A stretch of 64,000 nucleotides of DNA from Novosphingobium sp. Chol11 (GCF_900218065.1 NZ_OBMU01000001.1:1-64000); one strand, 5' to 3'; numbered from the stretch's first letter, positions 27,059 to 37,360 are shown. The notes: a model not told the origin generated them from the letters alone. Made by a program: numbers and translations.

Positions 27059-29659
27059 TTACTCCAGGCTCTTGCTCACTTGTTCGGTGACGTCCTTTGA
27101 CAGACCGGGCTGCGACAATATTCTCTGCAATTCCCCACGCATCAAAGCGGCTCGCTCCTCGTCGAAACGCCGCCAGCGCCCGAGCGGCGGCACCAGGCGC
27201 GCAGCCGTTTGCGGATTGAGTTTGTCGAGCGCGATGATGCAGTCCGCCACAAGCCTGTAGCCCTTCCCAGACTGATGATGGAACGCCCACTGGTTGCCTG
27301 CAAAGGCGCCGAAGAGCGAACGCACCCGGTTGGGATTGGCCAAGGTAAAATCAGGATGTCCGGCCAGCTCCTCGACCAGATCAACGGTGTCCGGATGCGA
27401 GGCAAAGGCTTGCGTCTGGAACCACTTGTCGAGCGTCAACGCATCATCCCGATACCGATTGTAGAAGATGTCGAGTGCCGCCTCGCGCTCGTCACTGGGG
27501 TCATTCGCCAAGGTAGCGAGCGCCGATTGCCGCTCCGTCATATTGTCGGCTTCGTCAAATTGCGAGAAGGCCACTGCGGGCCCATCCGCCGCGCCTGACG
27601 CCACCAGATAGATCAGGGCGATGTTGCGCAGCTTGCGAGCGCCTTTCGCAGCAGCCGAGAGCGAGAACCCGTTGGCTCCGGTCCGGGCATGGACATCGCG
27701 CCAAAGTGGTTCCAGTTCCTTTCCGACGCGCCGCTGCAACGCGTCACGCGCCGCATGGATGGCGTCTGGATCGACTTGCACCATCTGATCGCCAATATAG
27801 GCTTCGCTGGGCAACCGAATGGCTTCGGCGATGAAGGCGCTGTCGAGATGCGGATCGTTAACCGTATCGCGGATCGCCGCGATGACTGCTGTCTCATCCA
27901 CCGCCTGCCCCGCCACTCTGCCCACCAGCGCGTTGACCATCAATTGCTGCATTGCCTCATAGCGGGCGAAGGGATCATCATCATGCGCGGCGAGGAAGGC
28001 GAGATCGGCCTGACTCCTGCTGGTCTCGACAATCACCGGCGCTGAAAAGCCCCGGTTGATCGACAAAACAGGAGCCACAGCAAAGCCATTGAAGGTGAAG
28101 CGCTGTTGCTCCTCCGTCAGCATCAACAGCGTCTCGCCACTGCTGCGGCCGCTATGCCGGTCGAACAGTGCGGCGCGTAGCGGTATGGCCAGCGGCGCTT
28201 TGTCGGGCTGCCCCGGCGTCGGCGGCGTATTCTGCTCCAGCACCAGTTCCACTGATTGCGTGATAGGATCATGCGTCAAGCTGGCCCTGACACGGGGTGT
28301 CCCCGCCTGTTCATACCAGCGGCGAAATTGGGTGAGATCGATCCCGCCGCCCTCTTCCATTGCCCGGATAAAATCCTCACAGGTCGCCGCTTCTCCATCA
28401 TGCCGCTCGAAATACAGGTCGGTAGCTGTGCGAAAGCGATCCGGGCCAAGCATCAGGGCAACCATCCTGATCAGTTCGGCGCCCTTGTTGTAGATCGTCG
28501 CTGTGTAGAAGTTGCTGATCTCCATATAGGATTCCGGCCGCACCGGATGAGCCAGCGGTCCTGAGTCCTCCTGAAACTGCGCGGCTCGCAAAACGCGTAC
28601 GTCTTCGATCCGCTTGACGGCGTGGCTGCCCATATCCGCCGAGAAATTCTGGTCCCGAAAGACGGTGAACCCTTCCTTCAGCGACAGTTGGAACCAGTCG
28701 CGGCACGTCACTCTGTTGCCCGACCAGTTGTGGAAATATTCATGGGCCACCACCCCTTCGACGCCATCATAATCGGCGTCCGTAGCGGTCTCCGCGTCGG
28801 CAAGAATGTAGCGCGAATTGAAGATGTTAAGCCCCTTATTCTCCATCGCTCCGAAATTGAAGTCAGCTACGGCGACAATGTTGAACACATCGAGATCATA
28901 TTCGCGGCCATAGACCCGTTCATCCCAGGCCATGCTGTCCTTCAAAGCCTGCATGGCGTGGCTGGTGCGGGGCGAGTCGGCCTCCTTGACCCAGATGCCC
29001 AGCTTAACCGCGCGTCCGCTCATCGTGGCAAAGCTGTCGCTGTTGCAGGCAAGATCTCCGGCGACGAGGGCAAAAAGATAGCAAGGCTTCGGGAATGGAT
29101 CGATCCACTTCACCCAATGCCGCCCGTCCGGCAGCTCGCCTTGCTCTGTCGGGTCGCCGTTCGAAAGCAGGATCGGATAGCGGGCCTGGTCGGCTTCCAG
29201 GCGGACGGAATAGCGCGAGAGAATATCAGGCCGGTCAGGGAAGAAGGTGATCCGGCGAAATCCCTCCGCCTCGCATTGCGTGCACAGCAGCCCGCCGCTG
29301 GCATAAAGGCCCATCAGTTTGCTGTTTTGCTCAGGAGCCAGCTCGACCACAGTTTCCACCTGATGCGCGGTTTCAGGCAGAGGGATGACCAAAGCGCCCT
29401 GTTCGATACTCCACTCGCCCGGCCCGAGCGCGCGCCCATCGACTTTCACCTCGATCGGCGTCAGCTCGTCGCCGTCGAGCTTGAGTGGCCGGTCATGCCC
29501 TCCGTTGCGAGTGACGCTAAGGCTCGCCCGGACGATCGTACGCGCCGGATCGAGGCTGAAATCAAGATCGATAGTGGGGACAAGCCAGTCGGGTGGACGG
29601 TAATCCCGACGCCGAACAACTACAGGAGAGGAAGCACTTGTCGATTGAATGTCAGCCAT
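27059..29659 (-). CDS. pepN: Aminopeptidase N (M1 family)
   Basis: Cytoplasmic zinc aminopeptidase of 866 residues that removes N-terminal residues from peptides. The exopeptidase motif GAMEN is at 270-274; the zinc site is HEYFH at 306-310 with the distal Glu 329 in SLKEGFTVFRDQ. Length and the sequence after the active site (RIEDVRVLRAAQFQEDSGPLAHP region) match the proteobacterial PepN subgroup. The ATG at 29659 is the only reasonable start. It follows parB on the same strand after 69 bases, so it may have its own promoter. Confidence 0.95.
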   Translation of the reverse strand: MADIQSTSASSPVVVRRRDYRPPDWLVPTIDLDFSLDPARTIVRASLSVTRNGGHDRPLKLDGDELTPIEVKVDGRALGPGEWSIEQGALVIPLPETAHQVETVVELAPEQNSKLMGLYASGGLLCTQCEAEGFRRITFFPDRPDILSRYSVRLEADQARYPILLSNGDPTEQGELPDGRHWVKWIDPFPKPCYLFALVAGDLACNSDSFATMSGRAVKLGIWVKEADSPRTSHAMQALKDSMAWDERVYGREYDLDVFNIVAVADFNFGAMENKGLNIFNSRYILADAETATDADYDGVEGVVAHEYFHNWSGNRVTCRDWFQLSLKEGFTVFRDQNFSADMGSHAVKRIEDVRVLRAAQFQEDSGPLAHPVRPESYMEISNFYTATIYNKGAELIRMVALMLGPDRFRTATDLYFERHDGEAATCEDFIRAMEEGGGIDLTQFRRWYEQAGTPRVRASLTHDPITQSVELVLEQNTPPTPGQPDKAPLAIPLRAALFDRHSGRSSGETLLMLTEEQQRFTFNGFAVAPVLSINRGFSAPVIVETSRSQADLAFLAAHDDDPFARYEAMQQLMVNALVGRVAGQAVDETAVIAAIRDTVNDPHLDSAFIAEAIRLPSEAYIGDQMVQVDPDAIHAARDALQRRVGKELEPLWRDVHARTGANGFSLSAAAKGARKLRNIALIYLVASGAADGPAVAFSQFDEADNMTERQSALATLANDPSDEREAALDIFYNRYRDDALTLDKWFQTQAFASHPDTVDLVEELAGHPDFTLANPNRVRSLFGAFAGNQWAFHHQSGKGYRLVADCIIALDKLNPQTAARLVPPLGRWRRFDEERAALMRGELQRILSQPGLSKDVTEQVSKSLE

Positions 29660-29728
29660 GACCGCAACCTAAGAAGCCCGCAGTCAAAAGGCCAGTGGTT
29701 CGCGTTTGTCAGACGGCAGCCAATCCCA

Positions 29729-30658
29729 TCAGATCCGTTCGCCTGAAAGCCGCTGGCACAGCATGTCCAGCTGGTCGAGCGTCGAATAGCGCAAGGACAA
29801 TGTGCCGCCCGCACCTTCACCATGCCCGATCTCTACCTTGACCCCCAGAATGTCGGCAAGATGCTGCTCCAACGCAGCGATGTCGGGATCCTTGCCTGAT
29901 GAAGGCGCGGAGGGCGCGCGGCTGCGCGGGGCTGCCCCTTCCCCCTTCTTCGACCGGCGAACCAGTTCCTCGGTATCTCTGACCGACAGGCCCTTGGCTT
30001 CGACAGTCTGCGCCAGCGTTTCGCAATCGGGAGCGCCAATCAAGGCCCGAGCGTGCCCCATGGACAGCTTCTGCTCCACCACCTGCCGCTGTACGGATGC
30101 TGGCAAGTCCAGCAGCCGGATCAAATTGGCTATATGGCTGCGCGATTTGCCGACGATCCGGCCCAACGCTTCCTGGCTGTGATGAAAGTCGGCGATCAGC
30201 TTGCGGTATGCCTCCGCCTCTTCAATCGGATTGAGATCCTCGCGCTGGATATTTTCCACAAGCGCGATTTCCAGTGTCTCTGCTTCATCAAAATCACGAA
30301 CGATTGCTGGAATACGATGCAGTTGCGCACGCTGGGCGGCACGCCAGCGGCGTTCGCCCGCCACGATCTGAAATCCGCCACCATGCGGACGGACGATGAT
30401 CGGCTGTATGACGCCGCGTTTCCCGATGCTGTCGGCCAGTTCCGCCAAAGCGCCTTCGTCAAAATGGCGGCGGGGCTGTTCCGGGTGAGGCTGGATCAGC
30501 GCGACCTCGATGCTCTGGATCGCCTTGGTCGAAGCTGAGGGGGCTTGAGGCGCCACCGGCTCCTCTCGAGAAACATCGCCCAACAATGCTGACAAACCGC
30601 GGCCAAGTCCGTGAGGACGCTTGGCCACCTTCAGCTTCTCATCACTTTCACTGCTCAC
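29729..30658 (-). CDS. parB: Chromosome-partitioning protein ParB
   Basis: CTPase/DNA-binding protein of 309 residues that loads at parS sites and organises the origin region for ParA-driven segregation. It has the N-terminal GLGRGLSALLG box (ParA contact), the catalytic GERRWRA patch, the helix-turn-helix around SQEALGRIVGKSRSHIANLIRLL, and a C-terminal dimerisation domain. The GTG start at 30658 overlaps the parA stop (GTGA) and has AGGAGG seven bases upstream, so it is secure. Three parS sites lie 0.9 to 3.3 kb upstream. Confidence 0.96.
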   Translation of the reverse strand: MSSESDEKLKVAKRPHGLGRGLSALLGDVSREEPVAPQAPSASTKAIQSIEVALIQPHPEQPRRHFDEGALAELADSIGKRGVIQPIIVRPHGGGFQIVAGERRWRAAQRAQLHRIPAIVRDFDEAETLEIALVENIQREDLNPIEEAEAYRKLIADFHHSQEALGRIVGKSRSHIANLIRLLDLPASVQRQVVEQKLSMGHARALIGAPDCETLAQTVEAKGLSVRDTEELVRRSKKGEGAAPRSRAPSAPSSGKDPDIAALEQHLADILGVKVEIGHGEGAGGTLSLRYSTLDQLDMLCQRLSGERI

Positions 30659-31437
30659 GCTGCAGCCTCCTGTCGGGGCAGTCGTGAAATCAGTTCGCGG
30701 GCAAGGCGCATATAGGCTTCCGATCCGGAGCAACGAAAATCATAGATAAGTGCGGGCACGCCATGACTTGGCGCTTCAGAAAGCCTGACGTTACGCGGAA
30801 TCACCGTGGAAAATACCAAGTCTCCCAAGCACGCCCGAACATCATCAGCGACTTGATCAGTCAGCCGGTTTCGACGGTCATACATCGTAAGAGCCACCCC
30901 CAGGATCGAAAGACCGGGATTGAAACGCCCACGTATCCGCTCGACCGTTTGCAACAACTGCGACAGCCCTTCCAACGCAAAGAACTCACATTGAAGAGGG
31001 ACAAGAAGTGATTGCGCCGCCACCATCGCGTTGATGGTGAGCAGACCAAGGGAAGGAGGACAGTCGATCAGGCAAATGTCCCACCGCCCTGCCTGGGCTT
31101 CACTGAGAACCCGCTCCAGCCTGTGGGTCCGCTCTTCATATTCGATCAACTCGATTTCAGCACCAGACAGGTCCTGGGTTGCAGCGACGATATCCAACTT
31201 GGGCACGCGCGTAGGATGGATAGCATCTTCGATGGCGCAATTACCAACCAGCAGATCGTAGCTCGACCATGTCCTGTCAGCTTGATTAACGCCCAAACCC
31301 GTGGATGCATTTCCTTGCGGATCGAGATCGATTAGCAGCACCCGCAACCCCGTCGCTGCCAGCCCTGTAGCCAAATTTATCGCGGTCGTGGTTTTCCCCA
31401 CACCGCCTTTCTGATTGGCAATAGCGATACGGATCAT
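30655..31437 (-). CDS. parA: Chromosome-partitioning ATPase ParA (Soj)
   Basis: Walker-type ATPase of 260 residues that forms a DNA-bound gradient to move ParB-parS complexes. The deviant Walker A KGGVGKTT is at residues 10-17, the switch I LIDLDPQGNAS at about 36-46, and LIDCPPSLG marks Walker B. Absence of an N-terminal HTH marks it as the chromosomal type. The ATG overlaps the rsmG stop (ATGA), and the parA stop overlaps the parB start, giving a tightly coupled rsmG-parA-parB unit. Confidence 0.97.
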   Translation of the reverse strand: MIRIAIANQKGGVGKTTTAINLATGLAATGLRVLLIDLDPQGNASTGLGVNQADRTWSSYDLLVGNCAIEDAIHPTRVPKLDIVAATQDLSGAEIELIEYEERTHRLERVLSEAQAGRWDICLIDCPPSLGLLTINAMVAAQSLLVPLQCEFFALEGLSQLLQTVERIRGRFNPGLSILGVALTMYDRRNRLTDQVADDVRACLGDLVFSTVIPRNVRLSEAPSHGVPALIYDFRCSGSEAYMRLARELISRLPRQEAAA

Positions 31438-32075
31438 TTGCGACCTTTCTTGCCCCTTGGCGCGACTGACCGTGCTATAATAATTGCACTTTCCGGATCA
31501 GTGATGCTGCGTTCCACGTGAAACACACCTTGCCATGAGGATCGCGCCGCCTCCAGTTCAATTTGCGCATTGCGCCCTTTCGGTAAGATCCACAGGCTTT
31601 TATCCGTGGATAAATGCAGCGCCGATGAAAGCAGTCGGTCCAGTGGCGCATAGGCCCGCGCGCTAATCACAGCTGCCTCCGTCGCCGGGGCACTCTCGAC
31701 CCGACCGCCATACACATCTGCATTGTTGAGCGACAATTCACCGACAAGCCGGTTCAAAAAGTCGATCCTCTTTCTGCGCGACTCTATCATCAGAACGGGC
31801 CGTTTGCTCAATATAGCGACCACGATCGCCGGCAGCCCTGCTCCTGATCCCAGGTCGATCCATAGTCCTTCATTCGCGGCGCCATCCAACTTCATCAACT
31901 GGGCAGAGTCTACGATGTGCCTCGACCACACATGCTCGCGCGTCGATTCCGCGATCAAATTCTGCTGATCCATCTCCGCCAAGAGCATCTGCACATAGCT
32001 GTCCAAGCGTGCCCATGTTTCACGTGGAACGTCGAAATTCGCCTTCAGCCACGTCTTCGCTTCGTCCTCGGTCAT
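31434..32075 (-). CDS. rsmG: 16S rRNA (guanine-527-N7) methyltransferase
   Basis: SAM-dependent methyltransferase of 213 residues (formerly GidB) that modifies G527 in 16S rRNA; its loss gives low-level streptomycin resistance. The SAM-binding loop is [17 protein letters not shown], preceded by HIVDSAQL and followed by [16 protein letters not shown]. Both ends overlap neighbours by four bases (mnmG before, parA after). The gene contains two parS sites that double as codons, one near each end (DVPRET near the N-terminus, FHVER near the C-terminus). Confidence 0.95.
   Translation of the reverse strand: MTEDEAKTWLKANFDVPRETWARLDSYVQMLLAEMDQQNLIAESTREHVWSRHIVDSAQLMKLDGAANEGLWIDLGSGAGLPAIVVAILSKRPVLMIESRRKRIDFLNRLVGELSLNNADVYGGRVESAPATEAAVISARAYAPLDRLLSSALHLSTDKSLWILPKGRNAQIELEAARSSWQGVFHVERSITDPESAIIIARSVAPRGKKGRK
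31510..31525. promoter_or_regulatory. parS site inside rsmG (3' part)
   Basis: CGTTCCACGTGAAACA matches the 14-base parS core GTTNCACGTGNAAC completely and the 16-base form at 15 positions. It is read as Phe-His-Val-Glu-Arg codons of rsmG on the minus strand. ParB binding is inferred from the match and from the adjacent parAB genes. Confidence 0.85.
32016..32031. promoter_or_regulatory. parS site inside rsmG (5' part)
   Basis: TGTTTCACGTGGAACG fully matches the parS core GTTNCACGTGNAAC and deviates from the 16-base form only at the last base. It encodes Asp-Val-Pro-Arg-Glu-Thr near the RsmG N-terminus, so one sequence serves coding and partition. Confidence 0.87.
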
Positions 32076-33922
32076 GCCGCCTGCCGACGCACATGAACCA
32101 GCAATGCCGCCAAGGCCGCAGGCGTAACACCCCTTATGCGCGCTGCCGCTGCGAGCGTATCGGGACGAGCCCGGTCGAGACGCTCCACCATTTCACTGGA
32201 AAGGCCACCGACTGAGGCGAAATCAAAATCCATCGGAATGATCACCCGCTCGTCACGGCGCAGAGCCGCAATCTCGGCAGCCTGGCGCTCGAGATAGGGA
32301 GCATAATGCGCATCTTCCAAAATCTCTTCCCGGAGGTCAGGGTCGATGTTGGTAAGCGACGGCGCGAGGGCAAACAGTAGTTCCCGCTGCACCTCCGGAA
32401 AACGCGCCCATTCAAACAGGCTTCGCCGCGCGCCGTCTTGCCGGACATTTGCTCCGGCACGGGCAAGCTGGGTGGCGCTGAACTGCTCTGCGAGCTCCTT
32501 GTCGACAACGACCCTTTGCGCCGACAAGTTATCATGGTGAGCGAGCCGCTTTTCACCCAGAAGGCCATGCTCCCGGCCGATATCCCCAAGCCTCGAACCC
32601 GCATTGTCTGCCCGCAGTCGTAGCCGATACTCCGCACGCGCAGTCAACATCCGATAAGGCTCAGTCACCCCTTGAAGAACCAGATCATCGATCAGCACGC
32701 CGATATAGCTACTCGCCCGGTCAAGGATCATCGGCTCGACCTCTAGCGCCCGCGCCGCCGCATTGACGCCAGCGACGAGCCCCTGAGCAGCGGCCTCCTC
32801 ATACCCGGTCGTGCCATTGATCTGGCCTGCACAGAAGAGACCCGGCACGTCCCGCATCTCCAACGTATGCTGAAGGGCGCGCGGATCGATATGATCATAT
32901 TCGACCGCGTAGCCCGGAACAACGATCTCCACCTGCTCCAGCCCGATCATCGAGCGGACCATCCGTTCCTGGACATCTGCAGGCAGGGACGTGCTGATCC
33001 CGTTCGGATAGACCAGCTCTGTATCCAACCCTTCAGGCTCGAGGAAAATCTGGTGACCATCCCGATCCCCGAAACGGATCACCTTGTCCTCGATCGACGG
33101 GCAGTAGCGCGGCCCCCGCCCTTCGATCGCGCCACTGAACAAAGGTGACCGTCCTAAGCCATCCCGTATGATCGCGTGCGTAACCGCGTTCGTACGCGTG
33201 ATTGCACAAGTCAATTGAGGAAGCTGCCGGTGCTTCGACAGCGCCGACATCGTCCAGCCCCCCTCATCCGATGCCTGCTCTTCCAGCACAGCCCAGTTGA
33301 TTGTACGACCGTCGAGCCGCGGCGGCGTACCAGTTTTCAGACGCGCCATCGGCAGCCCAAGCTCACGGAGTTGCAGCCCAAGCGCCGCCGCAGCCCGCTC
33401 TCCCGTCCTCCCGCCAAAGCTTGTTTCTTCGCCTCGGAAAAGCTTTCCGCCAAGGAAGGTGCCGGTTGCCAGAATGACGGCCGGTGCCGACAGGCGCGTG
33501 CCATCCGCCAGCGCCAGTCCAGCCACTTCACCCTTGTCCAGCAACAAGGCGGAGGCTTCACCTTCAACTAGGGTCAATCCCGGCTGAGCCTCGAGCATGC
33601 GATGGATGGCGGCGCGATAATGCGCTCGATCCGCCTGCACTCTTGGCCCCTGAACCGCGGCGCCCTTACTGCTGTTCAGCATGCGATAGTGGATGGCGGC
33701 AGCGTCCGCAGCTCTCGCGATCAGCCCATCGAGCGCATCGACCTCTCGGACCAGATGGCCCTTGCCCAAGCCGCCAATGGCAGGGTTGCAGGACATCGCG
33801 CCTACGGTCGCCTTCTCGAAGGTGAGAAGTGCCACTTGCGCACCCTTTCGGGCAGCAGCAGCCGCCGCTTCGCACCCGGCATGGCCGCCGCCAACCACAA
33901 TCACATCAAAAGCTGTCCGCAT
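32072..33922 (-). CDS. mnmG: tRNA uridine-5-carboxymethylaminomethyl modification enzyme MnmG (GidA)
   Basis: FAD enzyme that, with MnmE, installs the cmnm5 group on U34 of certain tRNAs. The 616-residue protein opens with the dinucleotide-binding [14 protein letters not shown], and has the conserved [22 protein letters not shown] (with the reactive Cys) and the C-terminal MnmE-binding helical region with PALAALL. I chose the ATG at 33922 (MRTAFDV); in-frame ATGs at 33934 and 33997 would add 4 and 25 residues, the latter running through a parS site. Ribosome-binding sites are weak for all. The stop overlaps the rsmG start. Confidence 0.95.
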   Translation of the reverse strand: MRTAFDVIVVGGGHAGCEAAAAAARKGAQVALLTFEKATVGAMSCNPAIGGLGKGHLVREVDALDGLIARAADAAAIHYRMLNSSKGAAVQGPRVQADRAHYRAAIHRMLEAQPGLTLVEGEASALLLDKGEVAGLALADGTRLSAPAVILATGTFLGGKLFRGEETSFGGRTGERAAAALGLQLRELGLPMARLKTGTPPRLDGRTINWAVLEEQASDEGGWTMSALSKHRQLPQLTCAITRTNAVTHAIIRDGLGRSPLFSGAIEGRGPRYCPSIEDKVIRFGDRDGHQIFLEPEGLDTELVYPNGISTSLPADVQERMVRSMIGLEQVEIVVPGYAVEYDHIDPRALQHTLEMRDVPGLFCAGQINGTTGYEEAAAQGLVAGVNAAARALEVEPMILDRASSYIGVLIDDLVLQGVTEPYRMLTARAEYRLRLRADNAGSRLGDIGREHGLLGEKRLAHHDNLSAQRVVVDKELAEQFSATQLARAGANVRQDGARRSLFEWARFPEVQRELLFALAPSLTNIDPDLREEILEDAHYAPYLERQAAEIAALRRDERVIIPMDFDFASVGGLSSEMVERLDRARPDTLAAAARIRGVTPAALAALLVHVRRQAA

Positions 33923-33961
33923 GGCCGTGCCCATAACAGACTTGGCGGAGCGGGGCAAAAC

Positions 33962-33977
33962 TGTTCCACGTGGAACA
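33962..33977. promoter_or_regulatory. Perfect parS site between mnmE and mnmG
   Basis: TGTTCCACGTGGAACA is a perfect 16-base palindrome and the best parS match in the window. It lies in the short gap between the mnmE stop and the mnmG start. With the two sites inside rsmG it forms a cluster over about 2.5 kb next to parAB. Confidence 0.93.
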
Positions 33978-33981
33978 GCAC

Positions 33982-35259
33982 TCATTTGCCGATGCAAAAT
34001 CCTGCAAAAAGGCGGTCGAGCATATGCTCGGTACTGGCCCGGCCGGTCAGACGGTCGATGGCTGCTCGAGCGTGGCGTAATTCCTCCGCAACTATCAGGA
34101 AGTCGCCACTTGCCGCTGCGCTGCTCAAATGTTCGGAAAGCGACAAGACCCCCCGCCGCTGGCGCTCATGCAACGCATATTCGCTTTCGCCAGGCAAGAG
34201 CGCAGCGGCTCGCTCCAGCAATGTGGATATGAGTTCGGCCATTCCTTCCCCTGTGACGGCCGATATCGGCAAGCCTTGGGCAACGCCCCGGCGGTCGCAC
34301 TGGGCGGCCACCAATATTGCGTCGGGCCGGGGCAGTTCCGCAGAGTCTCCAAGCCACAAGATGATATCCGCGCTCTCCAAAGCCGCGCGTGCGCGATCCA
34401 TTCCGATCATCTCGATGGCGTCCGACGTGCTACCCCGCAGTCCAGCGGTGTCGGTAAAGAGGAAGGCTGTGCCCCCCAGCGCCGCAGGTACTTCGATCCG
34501 GTCGCGCGTCGTCCCGGCAACTTCGGAAACGATCGCGGCATCCCGCCCAACGAGCGCATTCAGCAGTGTCGATTTCCCGGCATTGGGCGGTCCGGCAAGC
34601 ACCACCCTGATACCGTCGCGCAGCCGCTCGGCCGAAGGGGCAGCGAGAACCGATCTCACCTCAGTAGCCAACTGCCGGGCACCACTGGCAACAAGCTCTT
34701 CGGCACCAGCCTCCGGTACGTCGTCCTCGTCGGAGAAATCCAGCACAGCCTCAACCATCGCGGACAGATCAAGCAGCCGTGTCTGCCACGCCTCCAGCCG
34801 TCGAGAAAAATGCCCTTCCGACATGAGCAAGGCCGCGCGCCGCTGCTGCTGTGTTTCGGCAGCGAGCAGATCGGCCAACCCTTCGACCTCATTCAGATCC
34901 ATGCGCCCGTGAGCAAAAGCACGCCGCGTGAATTCACCTGGAGCCGCAAGCCGCAGCCCGGAGAAGGATTTAAGTGCGTCTTGAATACCGGCCACCACGG
35001 CGCGCCCGCCATGACAATGGATTTCAGCCAGATCTTCACCCGTCGCGGTTGCCGGCCCAGGAAACCACAATATCAGCGTCCGATCGAGCGGCATCCCATT
35101 GCGGGGGTCCTTCAATAATGCCAAACGCGCGCGCCTGGGCTTGGGAAGGTGTCCCGCCAAACCCTGAAGCACCGCAGCCGCAGAAGGCCCGCTAATCCGG
35201 ATGACGGCAATGGCTGCCGGCGGCGCACCGCTCGACAGTGCAAAAATCGTGTCAGCCAT
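33982..35259 (-). CDS. mnmE: tRNA modification GTPase MnmE (TrmE)
   Basis: GTPase partner of MnmG in tRNA U34 modification. The 425-residue protein has the N-terminal tetrahydrofolate-binding domain ([21 protein letters not shown]), an inserted Ras-like G domain with G1 GPPNAGKS and G3 DTAGLRG, and the C-terminal CIGK motif with the essential cysteine. The ATG at 35259 is the usual start (MADTIFA); an ATG eight codons earlier lies inside the preceding DUF6489 gene. It is separated from mnmG by a parS site. Confidence 0.95.
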   Translation of the reverse strand: MADTIFALSSGAPPAAIAVIRISGPSAAAVLQGLAGHLPKPRRARLALLKDPRNGMPLDRTLILWFPGPATATGEDLAEIHCHGGRAVVAGIQDALKSFSGLRLAAPGEFTRRAFAHGRMDLNEVEGLADLLAAETQQQRRAALLMSEGHFSRRLEAWQTRLLDLSAMVEAVLDFSDEDDVPEAGAEELVASGARQLATEVRSVLAAPSAERLRDGIRVVLAGPPNAGKSTLLNALVGRDAAIVSEVAGTTRDRIEVPAALGGTAFLFTDTAGLRGSTSDAIEMIGMDRARAALESADIILWLGDSAELPRPDAILVAAQCDRRGVAQGLPISAVTGEGMAELISTLLERAAALLPGESEYALHERQRRGVLSLSEHLSSAAASGDFLIVAEELRHARAAIDRLTGRASTEHMLDRLFAGFCIGK

Positions 35260-35266
35260 CAACGGC

Positions 35267-35521
35267 TCAAGGCTTGTCGCCATTCTTCCCCGGAACGCTG
35301 GCCAAGCCGATATCCATCATCTGCCGGAACAAGCGCATCCCCGCATCACCGAGCGGAGAGAAGCTTTTGAACATGGTTTCCATCTGCTCGACATTGGCGA
35401 TGCCGTCGAAACTGTCGAGCATGGTCTTCACATATTTGTCGTGTATCGGCGTCACGTCAGGCAGGCCCAGGAAAGACCGTGCTTCGGCTGGGGTACAATC
35501 TACGTCCACGGTCACTTTCAT
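35267..35521 (-). CDS. DUF6489 family protein
   Basis: Small soluble protein of 84 residues. It matches the alphaproteobacterial DUF6489 family: MKVTVDVDCTPAEARSFLGL at the start, then a conserved ...PIHDKYVKTMLDSF helix and a Met/Phe-rich end. The ATG at 35521 has GAAGG eight bases upstream; a frame-open extension to 35557 lacks one. It lies seven bases before mnmE and is probably co-transcribed with it. The function is unknown. It is close in size and helical content to phasin-like proteins, but I see no basis for naming it so. Confidence 0.8.
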   Translation of the reverse strand: MKVTVDVDCTPAEARSFLGLPDVTPIHDKYVKTMLDSFDGIANVEQMETMFKSFSPLGDAGMRLFRQMMDIGLASVPGKNGDKP

Positions 35522-35667
35522 GTCATGCGCCTTCGTCTGCGGAGCCCTGATCGTCATGCCGCAACATGGGCCTCAAACGCAAATAAATTGGCAAAAGCGG
35601 CGTTGGCGGCTCACCCAAAGCCGATTATCCTCACCATAAACTCCGATATTAGGGAAGGATAACAGCC

Positions 35668-36366
35668 ATGGGATCATTCACGTCAGTTTCGACCCTGGAA
35701 GGCGATGGCCAATTCGACGCCTATGTCGCGCAGCCGCAAAGCACGCCCCGCGCGGCGATCATCGTCATTCAAGAAATCTTCGGAGTGAATGAAGGCATCC
35801 GGCGCAAATGCGACAATTGGGCGGCCCAGGGCTATCTGGCCGTCGCGCCCGATCTGTTTTGGCGCGATACCCCGCATGTCGAACTGAACGCGGATGTCGC
35901 CGAGGATTTCCAGGCAGCGATCAACCATATGCAGAAGCTGGATCAGGACCGCGCCATTTATGATATCGAAGCAGCGATCAAGTTCGCGCGGGCCCAGCTT
36001 GGCGGTGATGGCAAGGTTGGCGTTGTCGGCTACTGCCTCGGCGGCCGCCTGACGTTCATGGCTGCCTGCCGGACCGATGGCGACGCTTTTGTCGGCTATT
36101 ATGGCGTTGGCATCGACAATCTCCTGAGTGAGCAACATGCGATCGGCAAGCCGGTGATGCTGCATATTCCCACCGCTGATGGCTTCGTGCCGCCGGACGT
36201 GCAAAAGAAGATGCATGAGGGCCTGAAGGACAACCGCCATGTGGTCCTCCATGATTATGAAGGGCTCGATCACGGCTTCGCCGCCGAGATGGGCGACCGC
36301 CGGGTGGAAGAAGCCGCTCAATTGGCGGACCAGCGGACAGCCGACTTCTTCGCTACCCATCTCTAA
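35668..36366 (+). CDS. Dienelactone hydrolase family protein
   Basis: Alpha/beta hydrolase of 232 residues of the dienelactone hydrolase family, cytoplasmic. The catalytic triad is visible: Cys 123 in GYCLGG, Asp 171 in PTADGFVPP and His 202 in LDHGFA; Glu 36 in IQEIFGV also matches the family. Classical members open the lactone ring of 4-carboxymethylene-butenolide in chlorocatechol breakdown. No other catechol genes are near, so a broader carboxymethylenebutenolidase-like role is likely. GGAAGGA lies before the ATG. A quinone oxidoreductase gene follows 16 bases later. Confidence 0.9.
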   Translation: MGSFTSVSTLEGDGQFDAYVAQPQSTPRAAIIVIQEIFGVNEGIRRKCDNWAAQGYLAVAPDLFWRDTPHVELNADVAEDFQAAINHMQKLDQDRAIYDIEAAIKFARAQLGGDGKVGVVGYCLGGRLTFMAACRTDGDAFVGYYGVGIDNLLSEQHAIGKPVMLHIPTADGFVPPDVQKKMHEGLKDNRHVVLHDYEGLDHGFAAEMGDRRVEEAAQLADQRTADFFATHL

Positions 36367-36382
36367 ACAGGGGACGCCATCA

Positions 36383-37360
36383 ATGGCTCAGGCTTGGCGC
36401 ATGGTCATTCGCGAGACCGGCGGTCCGGAGGTGATCGAGCGGGAGGATTTCCATCCCGCTCCCCCGGCAAAGGGTGAGGTGCTGATCGCGCAGGACGCCA
36501 TAGGCCTGAACTTCATCGATACCTATCACCGCTCTGGCCTCTACGGCACCCCGCTCCCGCTCACCCTCGGCGTGGAGGGCGCGGGCTATGTCGCGGCTGT
36601 CGGGCCGGGCGTCGAGGGCCTGGCCGTTGGGGACAAAGTCGGTGCGGCGGGTGGTTTTGGCGCCTACGCCACCCATCGTACCGTCGCGGCCGACCGCGTG
36701 ATCAAGATACCGGCCGAAATCGGCACGGATGAAGCGGCCGCGATGATGCTGAAGGGGATGACCGCATGCTTCCTGGCCGAAGACACACTGCCCTTGCGGT
36801 CCGGCCAGGTGGCGCTGGTTCATGCCGCGGCGGGCGGTGTCGGATCAGTGCTGGTGCCTTGGCTTCGCGACAAGGGCGTGGGCGTCATCGCGCATAGCGG
36901 CTCTGCAGAAAAAGCCGCTCAGGTCGAGGCGGACCATAGCCTGTACTGCCCATTCACAGACCTTGCCGGCCAAGTGCGTGAACTGACGGAAGGAAACGGC
37001 GTCGATGTGGTCTATGATGGCGTGGGCAGGGACAGCTGGACCGCCTCACTCGCCTCGCTCAAGCGGCGCGGCATGATGGTGAGCTACGGCAATGCGTCGG
37101 GTCCGGTGTCGCCCATTTCACTGCTGGAGCTCAGCCGAGCCGGATCGCTCTATGTGACCCGGCCCACCCTGTTCGACTATATCGCCACGCGGGAAGAGTT
37201 GGACCATGTCAGCGCGCGTCTGTTCGATCGCATGCGCCGCGGCATCGTTCGCCCGCATATCGGGCAGCGCTACGCCTTATCGGATGTTGCCGAAGCGCAC
37301 CAGGCGCTGGAAGGGCGGAAGACGATGGGCAGCACCATATTGGTGCCCGACAGGGTTTAA
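36383..37360 (+). CDS. NADPH:quinone oxidoreductase (zinc-independent MDR)
   Basis: Medium-chain dehydrogenase/reductase of 325 residues of the quinone oxidoreductase (QOR/zeta-crystallin) type. It has the substrate-domain DAIGLNFIDTYHRSGLYG, the QOR signature DKVGAAGGFGAYATHR and the nucleotide-binding VHAAAGGVGSVLVPW. It lacks the cysteine and histidine ligands of zinc MDR enzymes. The expected reaction is NADPH-dependent reduction of quinones or activated enones. CAGGGGA precedes the ATG. It is probably co-transcribed with the upstream dienelactone hydrolase gene. Confidence 0.92.
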   Translation: MAQAWRMVIRETGGPEVIEREDFHPAPPAKGEVLIAQDAIGLNFIDTYHRSGLYGTPLPLTLGVEGAGYVAAVGPGVEGLAVGDKVGAAGGFGAYATHRTVAADRVIKIPAEIGTDEAAAMMLKGMTACFLAEDTLPLRSGQVALVHAAAGGVGSVLVPWLRDKGVGVIAHSGSAEKAAQVEADHSLYCPFTDLAGQVRELTEGNGVDVVYDGVGRDSWTASLASLKRRGMMVSYGNASGPVSPISLLELSRAGSLYVTRPTLFDYIATREELDHVSARLFDRMRRGIVRPHIGQRYALSDVAEAHQALEGRKTMGSTILVPDRV

